From an uncultured bacterium (GTDB lineage: Bacteria > Verrucomicrobiota > Kiritimatiellia > RFP12 > UBA1067): a DNA stretch of 32,074 nucleotides. Shown here one piece after another: positions 23,199-31,912 of the stretch; position 1 is the first letter of the stretch, and each line of letters opens with the position of its first letter. The notes beneath the pieces are model-generated. The model did no database searches. It worked only from the letters and a program-made list of their open reading frames with translations, and was not told where the DNA came from. The stretch covers positions 1-32,074 of the forward strand of contig CADCOC010000091.1 in NCBI GenBank assembly GCA_902802945.1, read 5' to 3'. The position numbers and the translations under genes are program-made.

Positions 23199-25472
23199 AT
23201 GCAAAAACAATTCTCCATCCTGAAAGCGAAGATCGGCGTCGTCGTCCTGATGGCCGCCGGGGCGGCGTTCGCGGCGCCATACGAGGTGTCGGGGCCGGAC
23301 GTGCCGAAGCCGCACGAGCAGACGGCCATTCGGGAACTTTCCGCTTACCTTGGAAAGCGCGTGGCGGGAACGGTGCGCATTGGCGGGAAGGACGGCGTCG
23401 TTTTCCGCGTGGGCGATACGGCTCTCGCACGGCGCGAGGGCCTGCTCTCCGCGCAACTGCCGCCCGAGAAGTGGGTCGTGCGCTCGTTCGGCAACGAAGT
23501 GCTGCTGAACGGCGGCGGTCCGCGCGGGGCGCTCTTTGCCGTGTACCATTTTCTTGAGGACTGCTGCGGCGTACGGTGGTGGAGCGAGTTTGAGGAGGAC
23601 GTGCCGCCGCCGGGTCCGCTCGACCTGCCGTCGCTCGATCTGCAGGGGCGGCCCGTATTTGCGTATCGTGACATCTACCGTTCCGAACAGGGCCCGAAGT
23701 CCGCTCGCTTCGAGCGTCGCGTGCGCATGAACGCGCACGGCGGCGCGGACCTCGGCGGCGCGTACTGCTTCGGCCCGCCGAACTTCTGCCACACGTTCGA
23801 CTGGTATCTCAACGCCGACAGGTACATGAAGGACCATCCTGAGTGGTTCTCGCTCCGCAAGGGGCAGCGCGTGGGCGGACAGCGGAGCGGGCAGCTCTGC
23901 CTGACGAATCCCGAGGTGAAGGACGAGATGCTCAAACGTCTCCTCGCGAACATCGAGAAGGGGATGGAGCGGGCCAGGAAGAACGGCGTGGAGCCGCCGC
24001 GCATCTACGACATATCCCACAACGACAACCGGTCTTACTGCGAGTGCGACCGGTGCAAGGCCGCTGCAGAGAAATACGGCCTCTCGGGCGTCAACCTCAA
24101 CTTCGTGAACGCGCTCGCCGCCGATGTGGCGAAGAAGTATCCAGACGTGCTGCTCTGCACGTGGGCCTATCAGTACACGCAGCCGGTGCCCAAGGGCGGC
24201 GTGCGCGCGGCGGACAACGTGATCGTGCGCCTCTGCGACACGGGTTCCAACCAGGCCTCGTCCATCGCGGATCCGGACAACCGCGCGTACTATGACTGCG
24301 TGATGGCGTGGAGCAAGGTGACGAAGCATCTGTTTGTGTGGGATTACGCGATCACCTTCTCGAAGGGACTCACCGGACTGCCGTTCCCGAGCGAGTTCCA
24401 CTACGGCGACCTCTTCCGTCACTACCGCGCCTGCAACGTGTCGGGAATCTTCTGGGAACACGAACATCCCTACAAGGCGGATATGTGGGAGCTGAAGTTC
24501 TTCCTCGAAACGAAGCTGATGGAGAATCCCGATCTCGACTGCAACGCCCTGATCGAACGTTTCATGCGCGAATACTACGGACCAGCAGGCGGGCATGTCC
24601 TCGCCTATCGCCGCTACCTCGACAAGATCCGCCGCGAGAAACACGCGTTCGTGAGCTGGTTCCCGCAGCTCTCCGCGTTCAAGTACATTTCCGACGAGGA
24701 CGTTGCGGCCTGCAACCGCATGCTCGACGCGGCAGAAGAGTCCGTTGCCGGTGACGCGAAGCTTCTGGCGCGTGTGCGCCACGCGCGTCTCGGTCTCGAT
24801 CGCCTGGCCTGCCTGCGGTCACGGTCCGTCATGTTCCACGCGCCGGGTGGCGCGTGTGCGGAGGAGAGGAAGGTCTCCGGACTTGACGCCGCCAAGGCGC
24901 GGCTGCGCGACGACTGGCCGAAGTGGATCGCAGCGTATCCGCGGGCGAAGGACCTCGTCAAGAAGGAACTTGACGTCTTTGCGGGAATCATCACGCCGTC
25001 GCGCGAAACATTCCCGGTTCCCGAGCAGTTCCGCGACAGGGGCTACTACGACTTCCCCGCACAGTTCCTCTCGAGCCACGGGAAGAACGTGACGCGCGTG
25101 GACGATTCCGAGAGCCCGGTTGGTCGGGCGATGAGGACGATGGCGGACAAGAGCCATTACTACAAGTTGCCATTCTCCGGCGGCGTATACGACACGCAGA
25201 CGAAGAAGTCTCTCGGCGGCGGCAGCTTCACGAAAGTGGCGGGTGATGGCTACCACTGGTACCGACTCGGCAAGGTGAAGTTCTCGGACAACTGTTATCT
25301 TTGGTTGACGCGCGCGTGGACCACGCAGTTGCGTGCGGATCATTTCTCCGACCTTTCCGGGAAGGAACTGGAGCTCTGGGTGTCTGTAAAGTTCACGGGT
25401 CCGATGTTCCGTCCCGGAACTTCCGGCGACAGCTTTATCTGGATTGATCGCGTGCTTCTGGTAGTCCCGTAA
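23199..25472 (+). CDS. Secreted DUF4838 protein (glycoside-hydrolase-like)
   Basis: 757 residues from ATG 23199, with a signal peptide (I-G-V-V-V-L-M-A-A-G-A-A-F-A). Residues about 30-140 look like the N-terminal domain shared with alpha-glucuronidases and hexosaminidases (A-I-R-E-L-S-A-Y-L-G-K-R, then G-P-R-G-A-L-F-A-V-Y-H-F-L-E-D-C-C-G-V-R-W-W). The DUF4838 core follows: W-Y-L-N-A-D-R-Y with H-P-E-W-F-S-L, Q-L-C-L-T-N-P-E-V, I-S-H-N-D-N-R-S-Y-C-E-C-D-R-C with its Cys cluster near 280, and W-E-H-E-H-P-Y. The C-terminal ~130 residues are beta-rich. Longer upstream readings overlap a palindromic repeat and lack a better start. DUF4838 proteins accompany polysaccharide-degradation genes, consistent with the next two genes. 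The reaction is unknown. Confidence 0.85.
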   Translation: MQKQFSILKAKIGVVVLMAAGAAFAAPYEVSGPDVPKPHEQTAIRELSAYLGKRVAGTVRIGGKDGVVFRVGDTALARREGLLSAQLPPEKWVVRSFGNEVLLNGGGPRGALFAVYHFLEDCCGVRWWSEFEEDVPPPGPLDLPSLDLQGRPVFAYRDIYRSEQGPKSARFERRVRMNAHGGADLGGAYCFGPPNFCHTFDWYLNADRYMKDHPEWFSLRKGQRVGGQRSGQLCLTNPEVKDEMLKRLLANIEKGMERARKNGVEPPRIYDISHNDNRSYCECDRCKAAAEKYGLSGVNLNFVNALAADVAKKYPDVLLCTWAYQYTQPVPKGGVRAADNVIVRLCDTGSNQASSIADPDNRAYYDCVMAWSKVTKHLFVWDYAITFSKGLTGLPFPSEFHYGDLFRHYRACNVSGIFWEHEHPYKADMWELKFFLETKLMENPDLDCNALIERFMREYYGPAGGHVLAYRRYLDKIRREKHAFVSWFPQLSAFKYISDEDVAACNRMLDAAEESVAGDAKLLARVRHARLGLDRLACLRSRSVMFHAPGGACAEERKVSGLDAAKARLRDDWPKWIAAYPRAKDLVKKELDVFAGIITPSRETFPVPEQFRDRGYYDFPAQFLSSHGKNVTRVDDSESPVGRAMRTMADKSHYYKLPFSGGVYDTQTKKSLGGGSFTKVAGDGYHWYRLGKVKFSDNCYLWLTRAWTTQLRADHFSDLSGKELELWVSVKFTGPMFRPGTSGDSFIWIDRVLLVVP

Positions 25473-25505
25473 CCGCCCGGCCGCACTCAAATGCGAACTT
25501 CTTAA

Positions 25506-25535
25506 TTGACAAAGCCGCAGGTATAGTGGTAAGGT
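25506..25535 (+). promoter_or_regulatory. Candidate promoter upstream of the GH78-like gene
   Basis: A perfect -35 TTGACA lies at 25506-25511. The best-spaced -10 is TAAGGT (25530-25535, 18 bp), which is weak; a better hexamer, TATAGT (25522-25527), is only 10 bp away. The leader would be about 75-85 nt and carries AAAGGAG before the ATG. Confidence 0.4.
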
Positions 25536-25618
25536 ATTCGCCATATCACTTAAGGCTCAAAAGAATTCTACATAATGGACGTGCATCGAAGACTAGATGG
25601 AATAAAGGAGACTCGGCA

Positions 25619-27337
25619 ATGCATTCACGATTGGCCATTGAATTAGCATCGGTCGCACTGTGTGCGGCATCCGTCGTTGCGGAGGTGCCACGGGGAAGCG
25701 TGCCGCCTCGCGGCGGTTCGATTCTTGCGTCGCAGGGCATCGGGGAGGCGTTCTTTGCGCCTTTCCTCGGGACGATACGCGAACGGCGGGCGCAGTGGCT
25801 ACAGAAGGCGGAGGCGTCCATGCCGGTTCTCAGGCATCGCACGCTCCAGGCAAAGCGGATCGTCAAGATAGAGGCGGACGCCTCGGCGTTCCAGGGATGG
25901 GCGGTGCGTGACGCGGGCACGGTTGCAGGCGTCTTGAACCGGCGGCTTTCCCAGGGAGAGGAATTCATCGTCGATTTCGGCGAACACGTCGTCGGACGGT
26001 TCGTGCTGGGCTTTGTCGATTTCGGCAGGGCCCTTGATGCGCCCGTGCGGCTTGCGCTGTCGTTCGCCGAGATGCCGTGCGAACTGGCAGAGGACCAGGA
26101 GGCGTCGAATCCGTCGTTGTCGAGATCGTGGTTCCAGAGCGATGTCTTTACGTTCGACGACGTCGCCACGTCCGAACACAGGCTTCCCCGCCGCTACGCC
26201 TTCCGCTACGTGAGGGTGAAAGTGGTCGGCTGCTCCGGCGGCAGCCGCTTCGGCCTCGGGCGCCTGGCGGTGGAGACGGAGACTGCGGCGGACGAAACCC
26301 GCCTCGCGGCATGGACGCCGCCTTCGGACGAAGCGGCGAAGATCGACGCAACGGCTCGGCGTACGCTCCGCGACTGCATGCAGACGGTATTTGAGGATGG
26401 CCCGAAGCGCGACCGCCGGCTTTGGCTCGGCGATCTCCGGCTCGAGGCCCTTGCGGACTACGAGACCTATCGCAATTTCGAGATCGTGAAGCGTTCGCTG
26501 TACCTTCTGGCGGGAACGTGCGGGGGGAACGGCCTTGTCAACAGCGACGCGTACGAACGGCCCTCGCCGCGCAGCGGCGCGTGCCGTATCCTTGACTACA
26601 CCGCCATCTACGCGGCGACGGTCCTGGAGTACCTCGAGGCGAGCGGCGACGAAGAGACCGCGCGCGATCTCTGGCCGCTGTGTGTCCTGCAGACGAAATT
26701 CGTGCTGAACAGCGTCTGTGCGGACGGCGTGTTCCGGGACAACGGGAAGTGGTGGTGTTTCATCGACTGGCAGAAGCCGCTCAACAGGCAGACTGCGGAA
26801 CAGGGGGCGATCATCTACGGACTGAAGAAGACGTGGGCGCTCGCCCGGCGGCTTGGCCGGACATCGGACGTCAAGTTCATTCCCGACGTTGTCGCAAAGA
26901 TGGAACAGGGAGCGCGCGACGTGCTGTGGAACGAGGGCAAAGGCTGTTTCGTCTGTGAAAAAGACGCGCAAGTCTCCTGGATGGGACAGGCTTGGCTTGT
27001 CCTCGCCGGAGTGCCCAGCGTGTCCTCGGCGCGCCGGTGCCTCAAGACGGCGATGGAGGACGCCCAGGCGGTCCGTCCCGTCACGCCGTATGCGCACCAC
27101 TATTTCATAGAGGCGCTGTATGCCGCCGACATGAAGGGCGAGGGCGATGCGTTGCTACTCTCCTATTTTGGCGGGATGGTGAAGCTGGGGGCGGATACGT
27201 TCTGGGAGGTCTTCGTGCCGGAGGATCACCGCGCGGGGCCCTATAGGACGCATTTGATGAACAGCTACTGCCATGCCTGGAGCTGTGCGCCGTCGTACTT
27301 CCTGCGCAACGCGAAATACCGCGCTCTCTCAAGATGA
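25619..27337 (+). CDS. Secreted alpha-L-rhamnosidase-like protein (GH78-type)
   Basis: 572 residues from ATG 25619, with a strong AAAGGAG 8 nt upstream and a signal peptide (L-A-I-E-L-A-S-V-A-L-C-A-A-S-V-V-A). An N-terminal beta domain (to about 210) is followed by an (alpha/alpha)6-barrel pattern: D-R-R-L-W-L-G-D-L-R-L-E-A, D-Y-T-A-I-Y-A-A-T-V-L-E-Y, W-C-F-I-D-W, W-M-G-Q-A-W, Y-A-H-H-Y-F-I-E-A-L and G-A-D-T-F-W-E-V-F. The ending C-H-A-W-S-C-A-P-S-Y-F-L is typical of GH78 and related families. Family members hydrolyse terminal rhamnose by inversion; the usual acidic residues near L-G-D and F-W-E are present. It is shorter than many GH78 enzymes, so another deoxy- or uronic sugar is possible. 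Confidence 0.8.
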   Translation: MHSRLAIELASVALCAASVVAEVPRGSVPPRGGSILASQGIGEAFFAPFLGTIRERRAQWLQKAEASMPVLRHRTLQAKRIVKIEADASAFQGWAVRDAGTVAGVLNRRLSQGEEFIVDFGEHVVGRFVLGFVDFGRALDAPVRLALSFAEMPCELAEDQEASNPSLSRSWFQSDVFTFDDVATSEHRLPRRYAFRYVRVKVVGCSGGSRFGLGRLAVETETAADETRLAAWTPPSDEAAKIDATARRTLRDCMQTVFEDGPKRDRRLWLGDLRLEALADYETYRNFEIVKRSLYLLAGTCGGNGLVNSDAYERPSPRSGACRILDYTAIYAATVLEYLEASGDEETARDLWPLCVLQTKFVLNSVCADGVFRDNGKWWCFIDWQKPLNRQTAEQGAIIYGLKKTWALARRLGRTSDVKFIPDVVAKMEQGARDVLWNEGKGCFVCEKDAQVSWMGQAWLVLAGVPSVSSARRCLKTAMEDAQAVRPVTPYAHHYFIEALYAADMKGEGDALLLSYFGGMVKLGADTFWEVFVPEDHRAGPYRTHLMNSYCHAWSCAPSYFLRNAKYRALSR

Positions 27338-27389
27338 TTTTAAGCGCCTTATGGACGTGAAGAGCCGTCTTTTCAACGTGGACAATGCA

Positions 27390-29429
27390 ATGAACTTGAA
27401 CAAACAGATGGCAGTCATCGTGGTTGTGGCGATGTGCGCCGGAACAACGGCCAGTGCGAGGACGGCGGCGTTCGCAATCGAGACGCCGAACATGGCGTTT
27501 GAAATCGACGGCGACGCCTCCAACGCGCGTTTCGCTTTCCCGCGTAACACCGCCAAGGACAAGGACTTCTGGCGGCTGATACTCGACGACGGCGCGCGTA
27601 CCGAGATCCCCGTGTTCTCGCACGCCCAGAAGGGCCGCGTCACGCGCGAGGGCGATGCGCTCACGGTCTCCTACGACCGCGTCGTTTCGGACTATGGCGA
27701 CACGTATGACATCGGCTTTTCCTTGGAAATCAAGAAAGAAGGAGACGTGCTGGCGTTCACGGCCACAATCGACAACCGTTCCAAGGTGCGCGTGAACGAA
27801 TGCGTCGCGCCGCTCGTGTCCTTCAACGGCCTCGTGGGCGAGAAGGCGAAGGACGTCCTTTACATGCCGCGTTCGCTCGGGCAGCGCTCTCCCAATCCGT
27901 ATGGCAAGATGGAGGGGTTCACGCAGCATGATTATCTGCACAACGAGTACGAGGACGTCTGGCGCCTCCACTATCCCGAATGCTCGATGTGCTGGCTCGG
28001 CATCGAGTCGGGAGGCAAGTTCCTCTACATCGGCCGGCATGACGAGCAGGTGCGCACCTGCTTCCTCGTCGTCCGCCACACGATCCACGGCGACGATCTC
28101 ATGCCGGGTGTCGTCCATCTGCCGATGGCGCGTCCGGGCGAGAACCTGACGTTCGCGCCGGTCATGGTGGGCCTCCTCGACGGCGACTGGCGCGTGGGCG
28201 CGAAGCGCTATCGCGCCTGGGCCGACACGGCGTTCTTCAAGGTCCAGCCCAAGGCGGACTGGGTCAGGAACATGACAGGCTGGCAGCGCGTCATCTTGAA
28301 GTCCCAGTACGGCGAAGACTACTACAAGTTCTCGGACCTTCCCGCCATGTACGAGGCCGGACACAAATACGGCATCGACACGCTCTTCCTGTTCGCATGG
28401 TGGAAGGGCGGCATGGATTACGGCTATCCGACCTACGAGGAGCCGTATCCCGGCGCATGGCGCGAACTGAAGGACGGCGTGGCGGAGGTGCGCCGACGCG
28501 GCGGGCGCGTGATTCTCGAGTGCAACTGCAACTACGTGGATGTCACCGGCGACTTCTACAAGAAGCACGGGAAAGACATCCTGGTGCGCACCATCAACGG
28601 CGGCGAGCAATACGGATCGCACGGCTATCCGGGATTCGGCGACTTCCGCTTCATGCACGGCGCACGCGTGTTTGCCGCGCCTTGCACCGGCACGAAGCTC
28701 TGGCGCGACACGCTCTTCTCGAACATCAAGCTCATGCACGACGCCATCAACCCGGACTGCCTGTTTCTCGACTGCTTTGGCGCCTACCCGACTTGCCCCT
28801 GCTTCAACGGCACGCACGAGCATGGCCCGCGTGTTGACCACGAGTGGATTTTCCGTCGGCAGTTTTACGATGACGCCGCTAACTACTGCGAACGCGTCGG
28901 CCGGACGCTCGCCACCGAGGTCGTCACCGACATCGCCGCCGCCTACACGCAGTTCGTCCACAGTGGTCCGCCCGGCTTCACGGACCTCAACCCGCATTCC
29001 GAACAGTTCCCCGCGCTCTTCCGCTACACCTTCCCCGAGGTGATCGTCTCGAACCGCGGCGTGCGCAATGCGGAAGGGGACTTCGCGAGGATGCTGCGCA
29101 ACGCGCTCGTCTATGGCATACGCTACGATGCCGAGCTGTACGTCTGCCGCCGGACGCTCGACGCCAATCCCGCATACGCGGACGTCATCGGACGCTGCTG
29201 CCGCAAGCTGAAGGAATACGGGGAGTTCTACTTTGACGGACGCTTCACGGTGCGCGACACGTCGCCGTTTCCGCCCGGCGTCGTCCGCGGCGAGTTCCTG
29301 AACAAGGACGGCACGAAACTCCTGACCGTTCTTCACAATGCGAGCGGCAAGCCCGCCACGGTCAAGGGAATCTCGTACCCGCCCGGCAATCTTTCCTTCA
29401 GCATAACCTCTCTCAAGAACAACGAGTGA
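27390..29429 (+). CDS. Secreted DUF6259 protein (glycoside-hydrolase-like)
   Basis: 679 residues from ATG 27390; starts at 27351 and 27408 are also possible and all give an export signal (Q-M-A-V-I-V-V-V-A-M-C-A-G-T-T-A-S-A). The N-terminal half is a beta-sandwich. The DUF6259 barrel starts near residue 285: M-T-G-W-Q-R-V-I-L-K-S-Q-Y-G-E, Y-G-I-D-T-L-F-L-F-A-W-W-K-G-G, G-G-R-V-I-L-E-C-N, C-L-F-L-D-C-F-G-A with a conserved Asp after a strand, and L-A-T-E-V-V-T-D. The L-D-C and T-E-V positions are plausible catalytic Asp/Glu. It begins 52 bp after the GH78-like gene, so the two are likely one transcription unit. The substrate is unknown. Confidence 0.82.
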   Translation: MNLNKQMAVIVVVAMCAGTTASARTAAFAIETPNMAFEIDGDASNARFAFPRNTAKDKDFWRLILDDGARTEIPVFSHAQKGRVTREGDALTVSYDRVVSDYGDTYDIGFSLEIKKEGDVLAFTATIDNRSKVRVNECVAPLVSFNGLVGEKAKDVLYMPRSLGQRSPNPYGKMEGFTQHDYLHNEYEDVWRLHYPECSMCWLGIESGGKFLYIGRHDEQVRTCFLVVRHTIHGDDLMPGVVHLPMARPGENLTFAPVMVGLLDGDWRVGAKRYRAWADTAFFKVQPKADWVRNMTGWQRVILKSQYGEDYYKFSDLPAMYEAGHKYGIDTLFLFAWWKGGMDYGYPTYEEPYPGAWRELKDGVAEVRRRGGRVILECNCNYVDVTGDFYKKHGKDILVRTINGGEQYGSHGYPGFGDFRFMHGARVFAAPCTGTKLWRDTLFSNIKLMHDAINPDCLFLDCFGAYPTCPCFNGTHEHGPRVDHEWIFRRQFYDDAANYCERVGRTLATEVVTDIAAAYTQFVHSGPPGFTDLNPHSEQFPALFRYTFPEVIVSNRGVRNAEGDFARMLRNALVYGIRYDAELYVCRRTLDANPAYADVIGRCCRKLKEYGEFYFDGRFTVRDTSPFPPGVVRGEFLNKDGTKLLTVLHNASGKPATVKGISYPPGNLSFSITSLKNNE

Positions 29430-29449
29430 GGCACCCCTGAACGAATATT

Positions 29450-29464
29450 CGGGGACAGTCCCCG
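29450..29464. repeat. CGGGGAC/GTCCCCG palindrome
   Basis: A perfect 15-bp palindrome around a central A, 20 bp after the DUF6259 stop. It matches the palindrome at 23116-23131 apart from the central base and one extra G. It lies between the gene and the insertion sequence. Confidence 0.5.
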
Positions 29465-29494
29465 CAGGTTCTCGCGCGACATCAGGACGGGCCC

Positions 29495-30992
29495 GGTTCG
29501 TCAAATAGAAAGTGCACCCGAAGTTTGACGGCGTAGTTTTTGGTTCGTCAAATACTTGACACTTTTTTCTTTTCTTTTCCGTCTGCTGACGGGCTTCTGG
29601 CACAGGTCGATGGTGCCGTCCAGGAGGCCCGGCGAGTCGGCCGTCCCCGAAGGGGCGGCGCGAAGCGCCGAGGCCGCGAGCCGGGCCTCCTGGACGCTCT
29701 CGCCGCTCTGGCGCATCTCGGCCCGCCATTTCTCCTGGCGTCTGACGATGCGTCCCAGCCTGCGCACGATTGACTGGTACAGCTGCACCCCGTTGAGGCT
29801 CTCATAACGCGCCTTGAGCGCTGCTGCTGCTGCCTCGTCCAGCACGCCGGACTCCATCACGCGCTGGTACGGCGTGCGCGGGCCGCCCTCCTGGTATCGG
29901 CGGATGAAGCCCTTGCCGTCGGCCCGTTTCGTCTTTGCGACGATCATTTTCGTCGGGCGGAAGAAGTTGCAGTAGTCCGACCAGTCTCTCTCAAGGCGGA
30001 TCAGGTCGTCTTCCAGATCCTTGCAGTCCAGCCGCATCTCCCCGAAGAGCTCGCGCACGACGGATCCGTTCTTCTGCTCGACGTGCGCATTGTCGTTCTT
30101 GCGCCGGAAGCGCGACCGGGACACGGCGATGTGCTTGCGCCTGCCCTGCATCTCGGCCATCGCATAGTTGATGAACTCCGGCCCGTTGTCCTCGTGCTCG
30201 GAGGTCACCGGGAACGGGAAGCGGCGCTCGAGGCGCTGCAGGGCCGTGACGGTCGAGTGCATGCCGCGGTTCCACGTCGGGGTGATCTCTGTCCACTGGG
30301 TGGGCCGGTCAGACTGCGTGAGCGTCCAGAAGAAGTTCTCGCGCATGTCGCCTCCGCAGTGCGCGACAGTGTCGATCTGCGTGTCGCCGGGCGGCACGTC
30401 GCATGCCATGACCTCCTCTCCGGACTTGCACTCGATGGCGTCAAGGAGGGGCCTGTTCAGGCCGCTCCTGCGGTTGCACTTCACGGCAAACGGCTTCTTC
30501 CTCGGAAGCCCTTTGAACGCTCGGTCGAGCGTCGATGCGCTCACCTTCAGCAGCGCCTCCTTGGCGGACGCCGGCTTGAGCAACGCAATGCACGCCTCGT
30601 ATTCCCGCACGATGCGCGGCAGCTCCAGGACGAAGTAAGTCGTGCACGGACAGCCGACGGCCTCCCAGACCTTGGCCGCCATCTGGCGTACTTCGTCTCC
30701 GTAGCTCTTGCCACGGCCCGTGCGTTCACGATAGCGGATGTTCCCGGTCATGAGCTTGATGACGTACTTGCGGGTAAGACCGAGCGTGTCGCACACCTCA
30801 TCGAGTATGCGCTTGCGCCTGGCGGGCTTTGCCTCGGCGTAAGCTCTTCGCTTCTCGCCGATGTATTCGGCTTTTGATTTTCTGGACATGTTGCACATGC
30901 TCCTAGTTTACCACGGTGCACAGTTTTTGACGAACGGGCCTATCAGGGAATTGCCTTCTTCTCTGATAGGGTGCACACTATTATGACGAATC
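29495..30992 (-). mobile_element. Insertion sequence with doubled terminal repeats (ISNCY/IS1202-like)
   Basis: A single transposase gene is flanked by paired copies of a motif TTCGTCA-A/T-AATA...GTGCACC. Outer copies: left GGTTCGTCAAATAG with GTGCACC (29495-29518), right 30969-30992 in reverse orientation. Inner copies: left about 29541-29562, right 30915-30937. Each end therefore carries two transposase-binding-like repeats about 45-55 bp apart. On the right the two copies are separated by an 8-bp inverted repeat, CCTATCAG and CTGATAGG. I found no convincing target duplication. The family name is tentative. Confidence 0.72.
29501..30889 (-). CDS. DDE transposase (integrase-type catalytic core)
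   Basis: 462 residues from ATG 30889, which has AGGAG 10 nt upstream; an in-frame ATG at 30898 sits only one base from that site. The N-terminus (about 1-60) is a helix-turn-helix region (R-K-R-I-L-D-E-V-C-D-T-L-G-L-T-R-K-Y-V-I-K-L). The rve-like core has D173 (Q-I-D-T-V-A-H-C-G-G), D234 (H-E-D-N-G-P-E-F) and E271 (N-D-N-A-H-V-E-Q-K-N), a complete DDE triad. The stop codon falls within the left outer terminal repeat. The frame is intact, so the element may still be active. Similar proteins are annotated as ISNCY or IS1202-type transposases, to my recollection. Confidence 0.85.
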   Translation of the reverse strand: MSRKSKAEYIGEKRRAYAEAKPARRKRILDEVCDTLGLTRKYVIKLMTGNIRYRERTGRGKSYGDEVRQMAAKVWEAVGCPCTTYFVLELPRIVREYEACIALLKPASAKEALLKVSASTLDRAFKGLPRKKPFAVKCNRRSGLNRPLLDAIECKSGEEVMACDVPPGDTQIDTVAHCGGDMRENFFWTLTQSDRPTQWTEITPTWNRGMHSTVTALQRLERRFPFPVTSEHEDNGPEFINYAMAEMQGRRKHIAVSRSRFRRKNDNAHVEQKNGSVVRELFGEMRLDCKDLEDDLIRLERDWSDYCNFFRPTKMIVAKTKRADGKGFIRRYQEGGPRTPYQRVMESGVLDEAAAAALKARYESLNGVQLYQSIVRRLGRIVRRQEKWRAEMRQSGESVQEARLAASALRAAPSGTADSPGLLDGTIDLCQKPVSRRKRKEKSVKYLTNQKLRRQTSGALSI

Positions 30993-31021
30993 GCGAGTTT
31001 TTCTTATATATAGCATCATCG

Positions 31022-31050
31022 TTGACTTCATTCAGATAGTGTGATACACT
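31022..31050 (+). promoter_or_regulatory. Promoter of the AbiE locus with an overlapping palindrome
   Basis: TTGACT (31022-31027), a 17-bp spacer ending in TGA, and TACACT (31045-31050): a good extended -10 promoter. AGTGT-GAT-ACACT (31038-31050) is a small palindrome covering the -10. AbiEi-type antitoxins are known to repress their own promoters through inverted repeats, so it is a candidate operator. Confidence 0.55.
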
Positions 31051-31111
31051 TTTTATGCCCTCGAAGGAGCAAAACTAACCTCAAAATGATTATAAAGATG
31101 AAAGAAATGCG

Positions 31112-31912
31112 ATGACCATTCGAGAATGGATACGTGACCGGGAGATTCATGGGAAGCCCATGTTTCCCCTTGACGTTCTACGCGATGCCTTTCCGAACAT
31201 GTCGGAACAGTCGATCCTGAATGCCTTGTCACGGCTGAAGAAGGAACGCGTGCTCTATTCCCCGTACAGTTCTTTCTATGTGACGCTTCCTCCACAATAC
31301 GTCCTGCGCGGCGCCGTGCCTGCGTACTATTACATGGATCCCCTGATGACTGCCTTGGGGCACAGTTATTACTTTGGCCTGCTGAGCGCGGCCGTACTCT
31401 GGGGAGCGGCGCACCAGCGGCCGCAGAGGGACATCGTGGTGACGACACGACCGAGACTGTCGCTCAGTAGCACATCCAAGAGACAGGTCAGGTGGGTGTA
31501 CAGGAACGACATTCCAACTCAGTTCCTTTGCGAGAAAAGCGGCGAAGCCGGGAAAGTCGTCTATTCCTGCGCAGAACTTACCGCTCTTGACCTCGTGCAG
31601 TTTGAACGACATTCAGGAGGTCTTTCCGTCGTGGCAACGGTTCTGGAGGAACTGCTCGGTGTGACCGATTTTCGAAATGCGGCCAATGGCCTGTTTCAGA
31701 CATGCAACATGGCGACGATTCAGCGTCTTGGCTACATCGTGGAAGTGGTACTTGGCGAAACACAACAGGGTGAAACAATCTACCGGGAATGGCGAAAATG
31801 CAATCCCCACCCCCGATATGTAGCCCTTTCGCCGCGGGCTGAGGTCACGGGGAAGCGCAATGGCCGGTGGAACATCGTAATCAACACTGAACTGGAGACG
31901 GACGAGACATGA
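31112..31912 (+). CDS. AbiEi-like antitoxin of a type IV toxin-antitoxin system
   Basis: 266 residues. The N-terminus (about 1-60) is a winged-helix DNA-binding domain: F-P-L-D-V-L-R-D-A-F-P-N-M-S-E-Q-S-I-L-N followed by A-L-S-R-L-K-K-E-R-V-L-Y and Y-V. The middle has L-R-G-A-V-P-A-Y-Y-Y-M-D-P-L-M and Y-Y-F-G-L-L-S-A-A-V-L-W-G-A-A-H-Q-R-P-Q, characteristic of AbiEi proteins (transcription-repressor half). In AbiE systems this protein represses the operon and counteracts the AbiEii nucleotidyltransferase toxin without needing a stable complex. The stop overlaps the AbiEii start by ATGA (31909-31912). The gene looks intact although its partner is broken. Confidence 0.85.
   Translation: MTIREWIRDREIHGKPMFPLDVLRDAFPNMSEQSILNALSRLKKERVLYSPYSSFYVTLPPQYVLRGAVPAYYYMDPLMTALGHSYYFGLLSAAVLWGAAHQRPQRDIVVTTRPRLSLSSTSKRQVRWVYRNDIPTQFLCEKSGEAGKVVYSCAELTALDLVQFERHSGGLSVVATVLEELLGVTDFRNAANGLFQTCNMATIQRLGYIVEVVLGETQQGETIYREWRKCNPHPRYVALSPRAEVTGKRNGRWNIVINTELETDET

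Noticed and set aside
27105..29729. Very long open frame on the strand opposite the DUF6259 gene, and similar ones opposite the DUF4838 and hydrolase genes
   Set aside because: They are by-products of high GC in the third codon position of the real genes; their translations are Arg/His/Val-rich with no domains.
29470..31010. Target-site duplication around the insertion sequence
   Set aside because: The flanks before 29495 and after 30992 share no convincing direct repeat; only short chance matches such as CGCG were seen.
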